Shown here one piece after another: positions 34,431 to 43,199 of a stretch of DNA of 64,000 bases. The notes under the pieces were generated by a model, which ran no database searches, had not been told where the DNA came from, and was given only the letters and a program-made list of their open reading frames with translations. The DNA is from Simplicispira sedimenti (GTDB lineage: Bacteria > Pseudomonadota > Gammaproteobacteria > Burkholderiales > Burkholderiaceae_C). The position numbers and the translations under genes were made by a program. Each line of letters begins with the position of its first letter. Position 1 is the stretch's first letter. The stretch lies in NCBI RefSeq assembly GCF_022760965.1, contig NZ_JAKVIJ010000012.1:1-64000 (forward strand), written 5' to 3'.

Positions 34431-35861
34431 TCAGGAGTTTTCTGGCATCGCCAGCACCCGCCCCGGATTCATGAGGTTTTGCGGGTCCAGCGCCTGTTTG
34501 ATGGCGCGCATCATGGAGAGGGCCACGGGCGACTGGTAGCGTGCGAGCTTGTCGGTCTTGAGCGCGCCCACGCCGTGCTCGGCCGAGAACGAGCCGCCAT
34601 GTTCCGCCACTGCCTCGTAGACGAGGTGGTTCACCCGGTCCTCCTGCTCGCGCAGGAAGGCCTTGGCGTCGCCGCCCTCGGGGGCCTGCACGTTGTAGTG
34701 CAGGTTGCCGTCGCCCAGGTGGCCGAAGTTGACCAGGCGCACGCCGGGAATCTCGCGCGCGAGCAGGGCGTCGGTATGCGCCACGAAGGCCGGGATGCGC
34801 GAGATGGGCACGGAAATATCGTGCTTGATGTTCAGCCCCTCCTCGGCCTGGGCCAGCGGAATGCTCTCGCGGATATGCCAGAGCTGCTGCGCCTGGGCGA
34901 TGTTCTCGGCCACCACGGCGTCCTGCACGCAGCCGGCCTCGAAGGCGGTCTCCAGCAGCGCCTCGAAGCGCGCGCGCGCGTGGTCCTCGGATTCGCTGTC
35001 GGAGTTCTCCAGCAGCACGGCGTAGGGCACGCCGTCCTGGTCGATGAAGGGCACGCGCAGTTGCGGCATGTGCTTGTCCACCAGTTGCAGCGCGAAGCGC
35101 CCCATCACCTCGAAGCCGGTGAGCCCGGCGCCCAGGTGCTGGTGCGCCAGGGCCAGCAGGCGCACGGCCTGCTCCATCGACGACACGGCTGCCCAGGCGG
35201 TGAGCTGTGCGGCCGGGCGCGGGTAGAGCTTGAGCGTGGCGGCGGTGATGACGCCCAGCGTGCCCTCGCTGCCGATGAACAGGTCGCGCAGGTCGTAGCC
35301 TGTGTTGTCCTTGCGCAGGCCGCGCAGGCCGTCCCACACCTCGCCCTGGGGCGTGACGACTTCCAGGCCCAGGCACAGGTCGCGCGTGTTGCCGTAGCGC
35401 ACCACCTGCGTGCCGCCGGCGTTGGTGCCCAGGTTGCCGCCGATGGTGCAGCTGCCCTCGGCCGCGAGCGAGAGCGGGAATAGCAATCCGGCTTTCTCGG
35501 CGGCTTCCTGCACGTTCTGCAGGATGCAGCCGGCCTCGACGGTGAGGGTGAGGTTGTCGGTATCGAGCGCGCGCACGGCGTTCATGCGCGTGAGGCTCAG
35601 CACCACCTCGCGGCCCGAGGTGTCGGGCGTGGAGCCGACCGACAGGCCGGTGTTGCCGCCCTGCGGCACCATGGGCGCGCCCGCGGCGGCGCAGGCCTTG
35701 ACCACGGCGGCCACCTCCTGCGTGCTGGCCGGGCGCACCACGGCCAGGGCCTTGCCGTGCACGCGGCGGCGCCAGTCCTGCTCCCAGGCGCTGAGGTCGC
35801 CCTCGGTCAGTACATGGGGGGCGCCGACGATCTGGCGCAGTTGTTCAATCAGGTCAGGCAT
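34431..35861 (-). CDS. FAD-linked oxidase, GlcD / D-2-hydroxyacid dehydrogenase type
   Basis: A 476-residue flavoprotein of the vanillyl-alcohol oxidase/GlcD superfamily. The FAD-binding half has VVPQGGNTGLSVGSTP and AEGSCTIGGNLGTNAGG; the C-terminal half has GHLGDGNLHYNVQ with the metal-binding histidines and ends in HGVGALKTDKL ... DPQNLMNPGRVL. It oxidises a D-2-hydroxyacid such as D-lactate, glycolate or 2-hydroxyglutarate; the exact substrate cannot be told. It stands alone on the minus strand, without glcE or glcF beside it. The ATG at 35861 gives family length. Confidence 0.92.
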   Translation of the reverse strand: MPDLIEQLRQIVGAPHVLTEGDLSAWEQDWRRRVHGKALAVVRPASTQEVAAVVKACAAAGAPMVPQGGNTGLSVGSTPDTSGREVVLSLTRMNAVRALDTDNLTLTVEAGCILQNVQEAAEKAGLLFPLSLAAEGSCTIGGNLGTNAGGTQVVRYGNTRDLCLGLEVVTPQGEVWDGLRGLRKDNTGYDLRDLFIGSEGTLGVITAATLKLYPRPAAQLTAWAAVSSMEQAVRLLALAHQHLGAGLTGFEVMGRFALQLVDKHMPQLRVPFIDQDGVPYAVLLENSDSESEDHARARFEALLETAFEAGCVQDAVVAENIAQAQQLWHIRESIPLAQAEEGLNIKHDISVPISRIPAFVAHTDALLAREIPGVRLVNFGHLGDGNLHYNVQAPEGGDAKAFLREQEDRVNHLVYEAVAEHGGSFSAEHGVGALKTDKLARYQSPVALSMMRAIKQALDPQNLMNPGRVLAMPENS

Positions 35862-35905
35862 GGTTCCACTCCGTCCGCGCGGCTGCGCAGGCGCTTTGCA
35901 ATCAA

Positions 35906-36322
35906 TCAGGAAGGGGCGGTCGCTGCGGATGGGGCATACCGCAGCCGCAGCCGCACATGGGCGGCGCAGGCGGCAAACAGGATCAGGCACAGCAGCAGTT
36001 CGGCCAGCGCCAGCCAGTTGCTCGGGGCAGGGTCGCTCCAGCCGCGCACCACGGCCTCGGTGAAGTACAGCCACACCATCAGGCTGACCCAGCGGTAGGT
36101 GTACATGCGGTTGCGCAGAATGCCCGCCAGCGGAATGCACAGCGGCAAGGCTTTGAGCGCCAGCCACGAACCGCCCGGCCGCAGCGGTGCCAGCACCAGT
36201 TCCCAGGCCAGGCACAGCGCAATCAGGGCCAGCAGGGCGGCCACGGCGGTGCGGCGGGTGGCGTCCACCCAGCGGGTGTGATCCAGGGGCAAGGGCAGGG
36301 CAGGGGCGTCGGACGGGTGCAT
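35906..36322 (-). CDS. DUF2069 membrane protein
   Basis: A 138-residue protein with four hydrophobic helices (about residues 25-45, 55-70, 75-92 and 102-122). GILRNRMYTYRWVSLMVWLYF is typical of the DUF2069 family. It is divergent from the YihY gene, with only 22 bp between the start codons, so the two share a promoter region; this pairing is common in betaproteobacteria. Function unknown. Confidence 0.8.
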   Translation of the reverse strand: MHPSDAPALPLPLDHTRWVDATRRTAVAALLALIALCLAWELVLAPLRPGGSWLALKALPLCIPLAGILRNRMYTYRWVSLMVWLYFTEAVVRGWSDPAPSNWLALAELLLCLILFAACAAHVRLRLRYAPSAATAPS

Positions 36323-36344
36323 GGCGGATGGCATCATAGCGGCC

Positions 36345-37613
36345 ATGCCCTTTTCCCTACAGTCCGTGGTGCAGCGCCTGCAGGCCCTGCCCGAAGAGCT
36401 TTCGCACTTTCCCTGGGCCACCACGGCCCACACCCTGCGCGAGCGCTTCCGTGAAGACCGCCTGGGCCTGACGGCCAGCAGCCTGACCTTCACCACCGTC
36501 CTGGCGCTGGTGCCCTTCGTTGCGGTGGCGCTGGCCGTGTTCACGGCCTTCCCCATGTTCGCCAAGCTGCAGGATGTGCTGCAGCGCTGGCTGGTCGAGA
36601 GCCTGGTGCCCGACAACATCGCGCGCCAGGTGTTGGGCTACCTCACGCAGTTCGCGTCCAAGGCCAACCGGCTCGGGCTGCTGGGCTTTTCCGTGCTGCT
36701 GGCCACCGCGCTGGCGCTGATCCTCACCATCGACCGCACGCTCAACAACATCTGGCGCGTGCGCCGGCTGCGGCCGCTGGGCCAGCGCGTGCTGATCTAC
36801 TGGGCCGCCATCACGCTGGGGCCGCTGCTGCTGGGCGCCAGCCTGGCGCTGACCTCGTATGCGCTCTCGGCCTCGCGCGGGCTGGTGGGGCAGCTTCCGG
36901 GCGGCCTGCGGCTGCTGCTCGATTCGATCGAGTTCTTCGTGCTGGCGGCAGGCATGGCGGGCCTTTACCACTATGTGCCCAACACCCAGGTGAACTGGCG
37001 CCACGCCTGGGCGGGCGGTTTCTTCGTGGCGGTGTGCATGGAGCTGGCCAAGAAAGGGCTGGCGCTGTACGTGGCCAAGGTGCCCACCTATTCGGCGGTC
37101 TACGGCACCTTCGCCACGCTGCCGATCCTGCTGGTGTGGATGTACGTGGCCTGGGTCATCGTGCTGCTGGGGGCCGTGGTGGCCGCCTACCTACCCAGCC
37201 TGCTGGCGGGCGTGGCGCGGCGCTCGGGCCACCAGGGCTGGAACTTCGAGCTGGCGGTGGAGGTGCTGCAGCAGCTCGACGTGGCCCGCCACACCCCGGC
37301 GCGGGGCCTGCGGGCTGATGCGCTGGCGCAGCGGCTGCGCGTGGATGCGCTGCAGCTCGAACCCGCGCTCGATGCCCTGCTGGCCCTGGACTGGGTGGGG
37401 CGCTTGCAGGAGGAGGACGGGGTCACGCCGCGCCAGGCCGAATCGCGCTACGTGCTGCTGGCCGACCCGCAAACCACCCCCCTGGCGCCGCTGGTGCAGC
37501 GCCTGCTGCTGGAGCGCACGCCCAGCCTGGAGGGGGTGTGGGGCCGGGCGGGGCTCGATGGGCTGCTGCTCGGCGATGCGTTGGCCAGTATTGAGAGCGA
37601 AAAACGGCCTTGA
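36345..37613 (+). CDS. YihY/BrkB family (UPF0761) inner-membrane protein
   Basis: A 422-residue protein with six transmembrane helices in the first 290 residues (ASSLTFTTVLALVPFVAVAL onward; conserved NNIWRVRR and VYGTFATLPILLVWMYVAW). A soluble C-terminal domain of about 130 residues resembles a winged helix (LRADALAQRLRVDALQLEPA). The family was once called RNase BN but has no proven nuclease activity. The ATG at 36345 is chosen; an in-frame ATG at 36321 would overlap the divergent gene's start. Confidence 0.88.
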   Translation: MPFSLQSVVQRLQALPEELSHFPWATTAHTLRERFREDRLGLTASSLTFTTVLALVPFVAVALAVFTAFPMFAKLQDVLQRWLVESLVPDNIARQVLGYLTQFASKANRLGLLGFSVLLATALALILTIDRTLNNIWRVRRLRPLGQRVLIYWAAITLGPLLLGASLALTSYALSASRGLVGQLPGGLRLLLDSIEFFVLAAGMAGLYHYVPNTQVNWRHAWAGGFFVAVCMELAKKGLALYVAKVPTYSAVYGTFATLPILLVWMYVAWVIVLLGAVVAAYLPSLLAGVARRSGHQGWNFELAVEVLQQLDVARHTPARGLRADALAQRLRVDALQLEPALDALLALDWVGRLQEEDGVTPRQAESRYVLLADPQTTPLAPLVQRLLLERTPSLEGVWGRAGLDGLLLGDALASIESEKRP

Positions 37614-37623
37614 CGCAATACCA

Positions 37624-37655
37624 GTAAGCGCTAGTAGCTATCTATTCGATAGCAT
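37624..37655 (+). repeat. Dispersed repeat R1, copy e
   Basis: Reads GTAAGCGCTAGTAGCTATCT then ATTCGATAGCATTC. It fills the 42-bp gap between the convergent YihY and alpha/beta-hydrolase genes. Confidence 0.65.
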
Positions 37656-38477
37656 TCAGCGCGCCAGGAAGTCCCGGAGGGCGAACAGCGTTTCTTCCGG
37701 CGTCTCGGTCATCTGGTGGTGACCGACCGGGAGGTGGACCACCTGCACCTGCTTGCCGGATTCACGCGCCTTGGCGATCAGGCCCTGCGCGGCCTTGGGT
37801 GTCGTCATCTGGTCCTGCGCGCCCAGGGCGAACAGCACGGGGCAGGTGATGCGCGCGATGGCCGCCTCGCCGCCCGCATAGCTGTCGCAGGCCACGAAGC
37901 CGCGGTGGAACAGGTTCACCTCGCGGTTGCTGCGCAGCACGCGCCGGCCCAGCGCCATGCTGGCGCCGTACACCCAGGTGCCGGGACCCAGGGCGGTGGG
38001 CGGCGCGCACAGGGTGCTGCGCGAGAACACGTTGACCATGCGCAGTGCCTTCTCGGGCTCGTTCAGCGCGGCCTCGATGAGCGCGGGCGAGACCTTCATG
38101 GGGAAGGCCGTGCCCACCAGCACGAGGTGGCTCGCGCGCTCCTGCAGGCGCGCGGCGGCCTCCAGCGCGATCAGCGAGCCCCAGCTGTGGCCCACCAGCG
38201 CGGCGCGCGGTGCGCCCACGGCGTCGAGCAGGGCGATGATGAAGTCCGCCGCCTCCTCCACAGAAGCCGGCGCCGGGCCGGCGCTCTTGCAGTGGCCGGG
38301 CAGGTCCACGGCGAGCACGTTCCAGCCGTGGTGGGCGAGGTAGCGGCTCTGCATGGCCCAGACGCTGTGGTCGTTGAGCACACCATGGATCAGCACCACG
38401 GTGGGCTGCGCCGGGTCGAAGGGCTTGCCGCCGGTGTAGCAGAAGGTTGGATGGCCGTTGACGTCGATGAGCATCAT
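37656..38477 (-). CDS. Alpha/beta hydrolase
   Basis: A 273-residue alpha/beta-hydrolase-fold protein. VVLIHGVLNDHSVW marks the oxyanion region, GHSWGS holds the nucleophile serine, and a late Asp (GAQDQMTT) and His (GHHQMTE) complete the triad. It is translationally coupled to metY: its ATG at 38477 overlaps the metY TGA. An AGG-type ribosome-binding site lies a few bases upstream. Substrate unknown. Confidence 0.88.
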   Translation of the reverse strand: MMLIDVNGHPTFCYTGGKPFDPAQPTVVLIHGVLNDHSVWAMQSRYLAHHGWNVLAVDLPGHCKSAGPAPASVEEAADFIIALLDAVGAPRAALVGHSWGSLIALEAAARLQERASHLVLVGTAFPMKVSPALIEAALNEPEKALRMVNVFSRSTLCAPPTALGPGTWVYGASMALGRRVLRSNREVNLFHRGFVACDSYAGGEAAIARITCPVLFALGAQDQMTTPKAAQGLIAKARESGKQVQVVHLPVGHHQMTETPEETLFALRDFLAR

Positions 38478-39775
38478 GCACCTGCCTTTTCTGCGGCCTT
38501 GAGGGCGCGCTTGAGGTCGTCGATGAGGTCGTCCGGGTCTTCCAGGCCGATGGACAGGCGGATCGTGCCCTGCGTGATGCCCGCCTGGGCGAGCGCGTCG
38601 TCCGCCAGGCGGAAGTGCGTGGTGCTGGCGGGGTGGATCACCAGGCTGCGGCAGTCGCCCACGTTGGCCAAGTGGCTGAAGATCTTGAGCGTTTCGATGA
38701 ACTTCTTGCCCTGTTCGCGCGTGCCCTTGAGGTCGAAGCTGAACACCGAGCCCGCGCCGCGCGGCAGCAGCTTTTGTGCGAGCTGGTGGCTGGGGTGCGA
38801 TTCGAGCAGCGGGTGGCCCACGCGCTCGACGAAGGGCTGGCTGGCCAGGAACTCCACCACCTTCTCGGTGTTGCGCATGTGCTGCTGCATGCGCAGCGGC
38901 AGGGTCTCGATGCCCTGCAGGATGAGCCAGGCGGTGTGCGGGCTCATGCAGGCGCCGAAATCGCGCAGGCCCTCGCGGCGCGCGCGCAGCAGGAAGGCGC
39001 CCACGGTCGATTCCTCGCTGAACACCATGCCGTGAAAGCCGTCGTAGGGCTGCGTCATCTCGGCAAAGCGCCCCGAGCCCTCCCAGTCGAACTGGCCGCT
39101 GTCCACCACCACGCCGCCGATCACCGTGCCGTGGCCGCTGAGGAACTTGGTGGCCGAGTGGTACACCAGGTCCGCGCCGTGCTCGAAGGGCTTCATCAGC
39201 CAGGGCGTGGTGAAGGTCGAATCCACCAGCAGCGGAATGCCGTGCTCGTGTGCGATGGCGCTGACGGTGGGGATGTCGAGCACGTCCAGGCCGGGGTTGC
39301 CCACGGTCTCGCCGAAGAACAGCTTGGTATTGGGCCGGATGGCGGCGCGCCAGGCGTCGATGTCGCCAGGCTTGACAAAGGTGGTTTCGATGCCGAAGCG
39401 GCGCAGCGTGTAGTGCAGCAGGTTCTGCGAGCCGCCATAGAGCGCGGTGCTGGCCACGATGTGCGAGCCCGCGCCCATCAGCGTGCAGATGGCCAGGTGC
39501 AGCGCTGCCTGGCCGCTGGCCACCGCAATGGCGCCCGCGCCGCCTTCGAGCGCGGCCATGCGCTGCTCGAACACGGCGTTGGTGGGGTTGCTGATGCGCG
39601 AATAGACGTGCCCGCCGCGCTCCATGTTGAACAGAGCAGCCGCGTGGTCGCTCGAATCGAACACGAACGAGGTCGTCAGGTGGATGGGCACGGCGCGCGC
39701 GCCCGTGGCGGGGTCGGGGGTGGCGCCTGCGTGCAGGGCCAGGGTATCAAAGCCGGGATCGGCGTAACCAGGCAT
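38474..39775 (-). CDS. metY: O-acetylhomoserine sulfhydrylase (MetY type)
   Basis: A 433-residue PLP enzyme of the Cys/Met metabolism family that makes homocysteine from O-acetylhomoserine and sulfide. FDTLALHAGATPDPATGARA is the standard opening, and the PLP lysine lies in HSATKFLSGHG. The long insertion and overall length favour MetY over MetB or MetZ. A GGAG ribosome-binding site precedes the ATG at 39775. It is coupled to the downstream hydrolase gene. Confidence 0.93.
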   Translation of the reverse strand: MPGYADPGFDTLALHAGATPDPATGARAVPIHLTTSFVFDSSDHAAALFNMERGGHVYSRISNPTNAVFEQRMAALEGGAGAIAVASGQAALHLAICTLMGAGSHIVASTALYGGSQNLLHYTLRRFGIETTFVKPGDIDAWRAAIRPNTKLFFGETVGNPGLDVLDIPTVSAIAHEHGIPLLVDSTFTTPWLMKPFEHGADLVYHSATKFLSGHGTVIGGVVVDSGQFDWEGSGRFAEMTQPYDGFHGMVFSEESTVGAFLLRARREGLRDFGACMSPHTAWLILQGIETLPLRMQQHMRNTEKVVEFLASQPFVERVGHPLLESHPSHQLAQKLLPRGAGSVFSFDLKGTREQGKKFIETLKIFSHLANVGDCRSLVIHPASTTHFRLADDALAQAGITQGTIRLSIGLEDPDDLIDDLKRALKAAEKAGA

Positions 39776-39936
39776 GGACTTGTCTCCAGAAAAGGGCTGG
39801 GCAGCCAGGGCGTGGGGCAATTGGATGATGACACGCCCTACTGATGGCTGCGCATTTGTGGGCTATATTTGACCACTCAACGTACCGCGATTCTGGCGCC
39901 CGCGTGACGCGGCGCCCTTCACGAAGGCAGCACCCC

Positions 39937-40386
39937 ATGAAAGTCAGCGACATTCTGCGCGTCAAGGGCAACACCCTTTTTACCGTTCACCCCGATGAAC
40001 CCCTGGCACGTGCCGCCGAGGCCATGGCCGAGAAGGACATCGGCTCGCTCGTGGTCATGGAGTTGGGCGATCTGGTGGGCATGCTGACCTTTCGCGAGGT
40101 GATACAGGCCCTGGTCAAGCACAACGGCAGCGTGGGCACCATGCTTGTGCGCTCTGCCATGGACGACCACCCGCTCACCTGCACCATGGAAACCGACATG
40201 GACGAGGTGCGCCGCATGATGCTGGACCGCCACGCGCGCTACATGCCGGTGATGGACAAGCGCATGCTCATGGGCGTGATCAGCTTCTACGACGTGGCCA
40301 AGGCCGTGGTGGACAGCCAGAACTTCGAGAACAAGATGCTCAAGGCCTATATCCGCGATTGGCCGGAAGAGAAGACAACCCCCTGA
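39937..40386 (+). CDS. CBS-domain-pair protein
   Basis: A 149-residue protein made of two CBS domains (LVVMELGDLVGMLTFREVI and YMPVMDKRMLMGVISFYDVA). Tandem CBS pairs bind adenosine nucleotides or SAM and act as sensors. It stands between divergent metY and aroC; a link to SAM or methionine status is conceivable but not shown. The stop codon lies at the edge of an R2 repeat. The ATG at 39937 follows a GAAGGCAG ribosome-binding site. Confidence 0.9.
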   Translation: MKVSDILRVKGNTLFTVHPDEPLARAAEAMAEKDIGSLVVMELGDLVGMLTFREVIQALVKHNGSVGTMLVRSAMDDHPLTCTMETDMDEVRRMMLDRHARYMPVMDKRMLMGVISFYDVAKAVVDSQNFENKMLKAYIRDWPEEKTTP

Positions 40387-40505
40387 GTCGCCTTCGGCGC
40401 CTTCCCCCTTCTCTCGCATTGCTGCGCCATGCGGGAAGGGGGACGCCACCAGCGCGGCGGGGCGGCCCTTGCGCGGTGGCTCTGGCCAAGAGTCGCGCCC
40501 GATGC
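40383..40505 (+). repeat. Dispersed repeat R2, copy b
   Basis: Matches the copy at 32530-32672: CCCCTGAGTCGCCTTCGGCG, CTCTCGCATTGCTGCG, GCGGGAAGGGGGACGCC and GGCGGCCCTTGCGCGG. The CBS gene's TGA stop falls in the first bases, so the element begins at a stop codon. Confidence 0.75.
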
Positions 40506-40562
40506 AAGCGTCGGTGGCTCTTTCCCATTGCAGTGGGTGGCCGTCTGGGATAATCCGGTGCC

Positions 40563-41660
40563 ATGAGCGGCAACACCTTCGGCACCCTTTTCTGCGTCAC
40601 CAACTTTGGTGAATCCCACGGCCCGGCCATTGGCTGCGTGATCGATGGCTGCCCGCCCGGCATGCTGCTGTCCGAGGCCGATATTCAGTTTGACCTAGAC
40701 CGCCGCCGCCCCGGCACCAGCCGCCATGTCACGCAACGCAACGAGCCCGACGCCGTGGAGATCCTCTCGGGTGTGTACGAGGGCCGCACCACCGGCACGC
40801 CGATCGGGCTCTTGATCCGCAATACCGACCAGCGCAGCAAGGACTACGGCGACATCCTGCGCACCTTCCGCCCCGGCCATGCCGATTACACCTACTGGCA
40901 CAAGTACGGCCTGCGCGACCCGCGCGGCGGCGGGCGCTCGTCGGCGCGCCTGACGGCGCCCACCGTCGCGGCCGGCGCCGTGGCCAAGAAGTGGCTGGCT
41001 GAAAAGTTTGGCACGCAGTTTCGCGCCTGCATGACGCAGTTGGGCGAGCTGGTCATCCCGTTCGAGAGCTGGGAGCATGTGCCGCACAACCCTTTCTTTG
41101 CCCCTGTGGCCGATGTGCAGCGCTACGAGGACTACATGGACCAGCTGCGCAAGGCGCACGACTCCTGTGGCGCGCGCATCCGCGTGCAGGCCACGGGTGT
41201 GCCCGTGGGCCTGGGCGAGCCGCTGTTCGACAAGCTCGATGCTGATATTGCTTACGCCATGATGGGCCTGAACGCCGTCAAGGGCGTGGAGATCGGTGCG
41301 GGTTTTGCCAGCGTGGCCCAGCGCGGCACCACGCACGGCGATGCGCTCACGCCTGAGGGCTTTGCCAACAACAACGCGGGTGGTGTGCTCGGCGGCATCA
41401 GCACCGGGCAGGACATTGAGGTGAGCATTGCCATCAAGCCCACCAGTTCCATCCTGAGCCCGCGCGAGTCCATCGACATCCACGGCCAGAGTACCGAGGT
41501 GGTCACCAAGGGCCGCCACGACCCCTGCGTGGGCATCCGCGCCGCGCCCATCGCCGAGGCGCTGCTGGCGCTGGTGCTCATGGACCACGCGCTGCGCCAC
41601 CGTGCGCAGTGTGGTGACGTGGTGCAGGCGGTGCCGCCCATTCCCGCCGCGCGCCCCTGA
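40563..41660 (+). CDS. aroC: Chorismate synthase
   Basis: A 365-residue flavin-dependent chorismate synthase, the last step of the shikimate pathway. GESHGPAIGCVIDGCPPG, RQTSR-like RRRPGTSRHVTQRNEPD, GRTTGTPIGLLIRNTDQ, RGGGRSSARLT and RHDPCVGIRAAPIAEA are all family blocks. The start follows an R2 repeat and the stop is 19 bp from the convergent DMT transporter. Confidence 0.98.
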   Translation: MSGNTFGTLFCVTNFGESHGPAIGCVIDGCPPGMLLSEADIQFDLDRRRPGTSRHVTQRNEPDAVEILSGVYEGRTTGTPIGLLIRNTDQRSKDYGDILRTFRPGHADYTYWHKYGLRDPRGGGRSSARLTAPTVAAGAVAKKWLAEKFGTQFRACMTQLGELVIPFESWEHVPHNPFFAPVADVQRYEDYMDQLRKAHDSCGARIRVQATGVPVGLGEPLFDKLDADIAYAMMGLNAVKGVEIGAGFASVAQRGTTHGDALTPEGFANNNAGGVLGGISTGQDIEVSIAIKPTSSILSPRESIDIHGQSTEVVTKGRHDPCVGIRAAPIAEALLALVLMDHALRHRAQCGDVVQAVPPIPAARP

Positions 41661-41679
41661 CGACGGCAGGACGGCGCGG

Positions 41680-42567
41680 TCAGCGCGGACGCAGGAACGC
41701 CAGCAGGCGCAGCGGGTTGAAGCCGGTCACCAGCGTGGTGGCCAGCAGCACCAGCGCGCCGCCCCACAGCATGCCTGGGCCCAGGGCCTCGTCCAGGAAG
41801 AGGCTGCCCCAGGCCACGCCGAACAGCGGGATCATGAATGCCGAACTCATCGCCGCTACGGGCGAGATCTGGCTCAGCACGCGCAAATTGAGCCAGTAGG
41901 CCAGGCCGGAGGTCACCACCCCCATCACCGCCACGGCCAGCAGGGCAGGCAGGGTGAACCGGGCCTGCGGCCAGTCCCACACGGCGCCCGGCACCAGCAG
42001 CACCAGCGCGGCGGCGTGGATGCCTGCCGCAATGGCCAGCGGGCTGATACGCTGGGTGGCGCGCTTCATCCAGGGGGTGCACACGCCGTAGCAGGCGGCT
42101 GCGGACATGCAGGCCAGCGCCGCCAGCAGCAGCGTGGGCGAGGGCTCCACCGGCCCCAGCCGCACGATCAAGGCCACGCCGGCAAAACCGCACGCGCAGC
42201 CCAGCCACTTGCGCAGCGAGAGCGTGTCCTCCTTCATCCAGGCCGAGGCCAGCACGCCAAAGGGCACCACCATGGTGTTGAGCAGCGCGCTGTAGCCCGC
42301 GGGCAGGTGCAGGGCGGCATAGGCGTAAAGCAGGAAGGGCAGGGCGACGGTCAGCGTGCCCAGGCCTGCCAGTTCACGCCAGTGGCGCCAGGGCCAGGGC
42401 TCGCGTGTGGCGCGCATGATGGCCACCAGGGTGAGCGTGGCCAGCCCGATGCGCAGCGCCGCAGCCACATGGGGCCCCAGCGCCGGGCTGGCGATGCGAA
42501 TGAACAGAAAGGAAGCGCCCCACAGGGCGGATAGCAGCACAAGCTGCAACAGATGGCGGGTTCTCAC
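41680..42567 (-). CDS. DMT superfamily (EamA) transporter
   Basis: A 295-residue membrane protein with ten helices arranged as two EamA repeats (LLSALWGASFLFIRI at the start; AAMSSAFMIPLFGVAWG in the second repeat). Members export metabolites or amino acids; substrate unknown. The start is GTG 42567, which gives normal length; no upstream ATG fits. Convergent with aroC. Confidence 0.88.
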   Translation of the reverse strand: MRTRHLLQLVLLSALWGASFLFIRIASPALGPHVAAALRIGLATLTLVAIMRATREPWPWRHWRELAGLGTLTVALPFLLYAYAALHLPAGYSALLNTMVVPFGVLASAWMKEDTLSLRKWLGCACGFAGVALIVRLGPVEPSPTLLLAALACMSAAACYGVCTPWMKRATQRISPLAIAAGIHAAALVLLVPGAVWDWPQARFTLPALLAVAVMGVVTSGLAYWLNLRVLSQISPVAAMSSAFMIPLFGVAWGSLFLDEALGPGMLWGGALVLLATTLVTGFNPLRLLAFLRPR

Positions 42568-42647
42568 GGCAGTGCCATTGTGCCGGGGCGGGGCCAGAGG
42601 CGCCGTGCTGTACGCGACAGCATTTTGATAAAAAATGCTTGTAACGC

Positions 42648-42690
42648 CCGTCCATCAAGCGCGAGTAGCTATAAAAATAGTAGCAAATGA
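42648..42690 (+). repeat. Dispersed repeat R1, copy f
   Basis: Contains ATCAAGCGCGAGTAGCTATA followed by AAAATAGTAGCAAATGA. It lies between the DMT transporter start and the nrdR stop, and has the best-conserved second half of all copies. Confidence 0.75.
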
Positions 42691-42724
42691 TGAAAGGAGC
42701 ACGGGCGTGCCTGCCGCCACGGGA

Positions 42725-43174
42725 TCACTGGCGCACTTCGTCCACCAGGGTCTTGAATTCGTCGATGTCCTCGAAGCTGCGGTACACACTGGCGTAGCGG
42801 ATGTAGGCCACCTTGTCGAGCTTCTTGAGTTCGCGCATGACCAACTCGCCGATCCGGCTGGAGGGCACTTCGCGCTGGCCGAGGTTGAGGAGTTGCTCCT
42901 CGATGCGCTCGATGGCCGAGTCCACCTGTGCTGTGCTCACCGGGCGCTTGCGCAGCGCAATGCTGAACGAGCCCATGAGCTTGGGGCGTGCGTATTCGGT
43001 GCGTCGACCGTCCTTCTTGACCACGCTGGGGAAGCTGACCTCGGGCCGCTCGTAGGTGGTAAAGCGCTTTTCGCAGGTGGCGCAGCGGCGCCTGCGCCGG
43101 ATGAAATCCCCGTCCTCGGACACCCGGGTCTCGACGACCTGTGTCTCGTGGTGGCTGCAGAACGGGCACTTCAT
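42725..43174 (-). CDS. nrdR: Transcriptional repressor NrdR
   Basis: A 149-residue repressor of ribonucleotide reductase genes. The N-terminal zinc ribbon has MKCPFCSHHETQVVETR and RRCATCEKRFTTYER (four cysteines); an ATP-cone domain follows (VVKKDGRRTEYARPKLMGSF). NrdR reads dATP/ATP and binds NrdR boxes. It lies 25 bp downstream of glyA on the same strand, the usual glyA-nrdR order. Confidence 0.97.
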   Translation of the reverse strand: MKCPFCSHHETQVVETRVSEDGDFIRRRRRCATCEKRFTTYERPEVSFPSVVKKDGRRTEYARPKLMGSFSIALRKRPVSTAQVDSAIERIEEQLLNLGQREVPSSRIGELVMRELKKLDKVAYIRYASVYRSFEDIDEFKTLVDEVRQ

Positions 43175-43199
43175 GGGCGTGCAGGCGCGCGCGGCCGAA

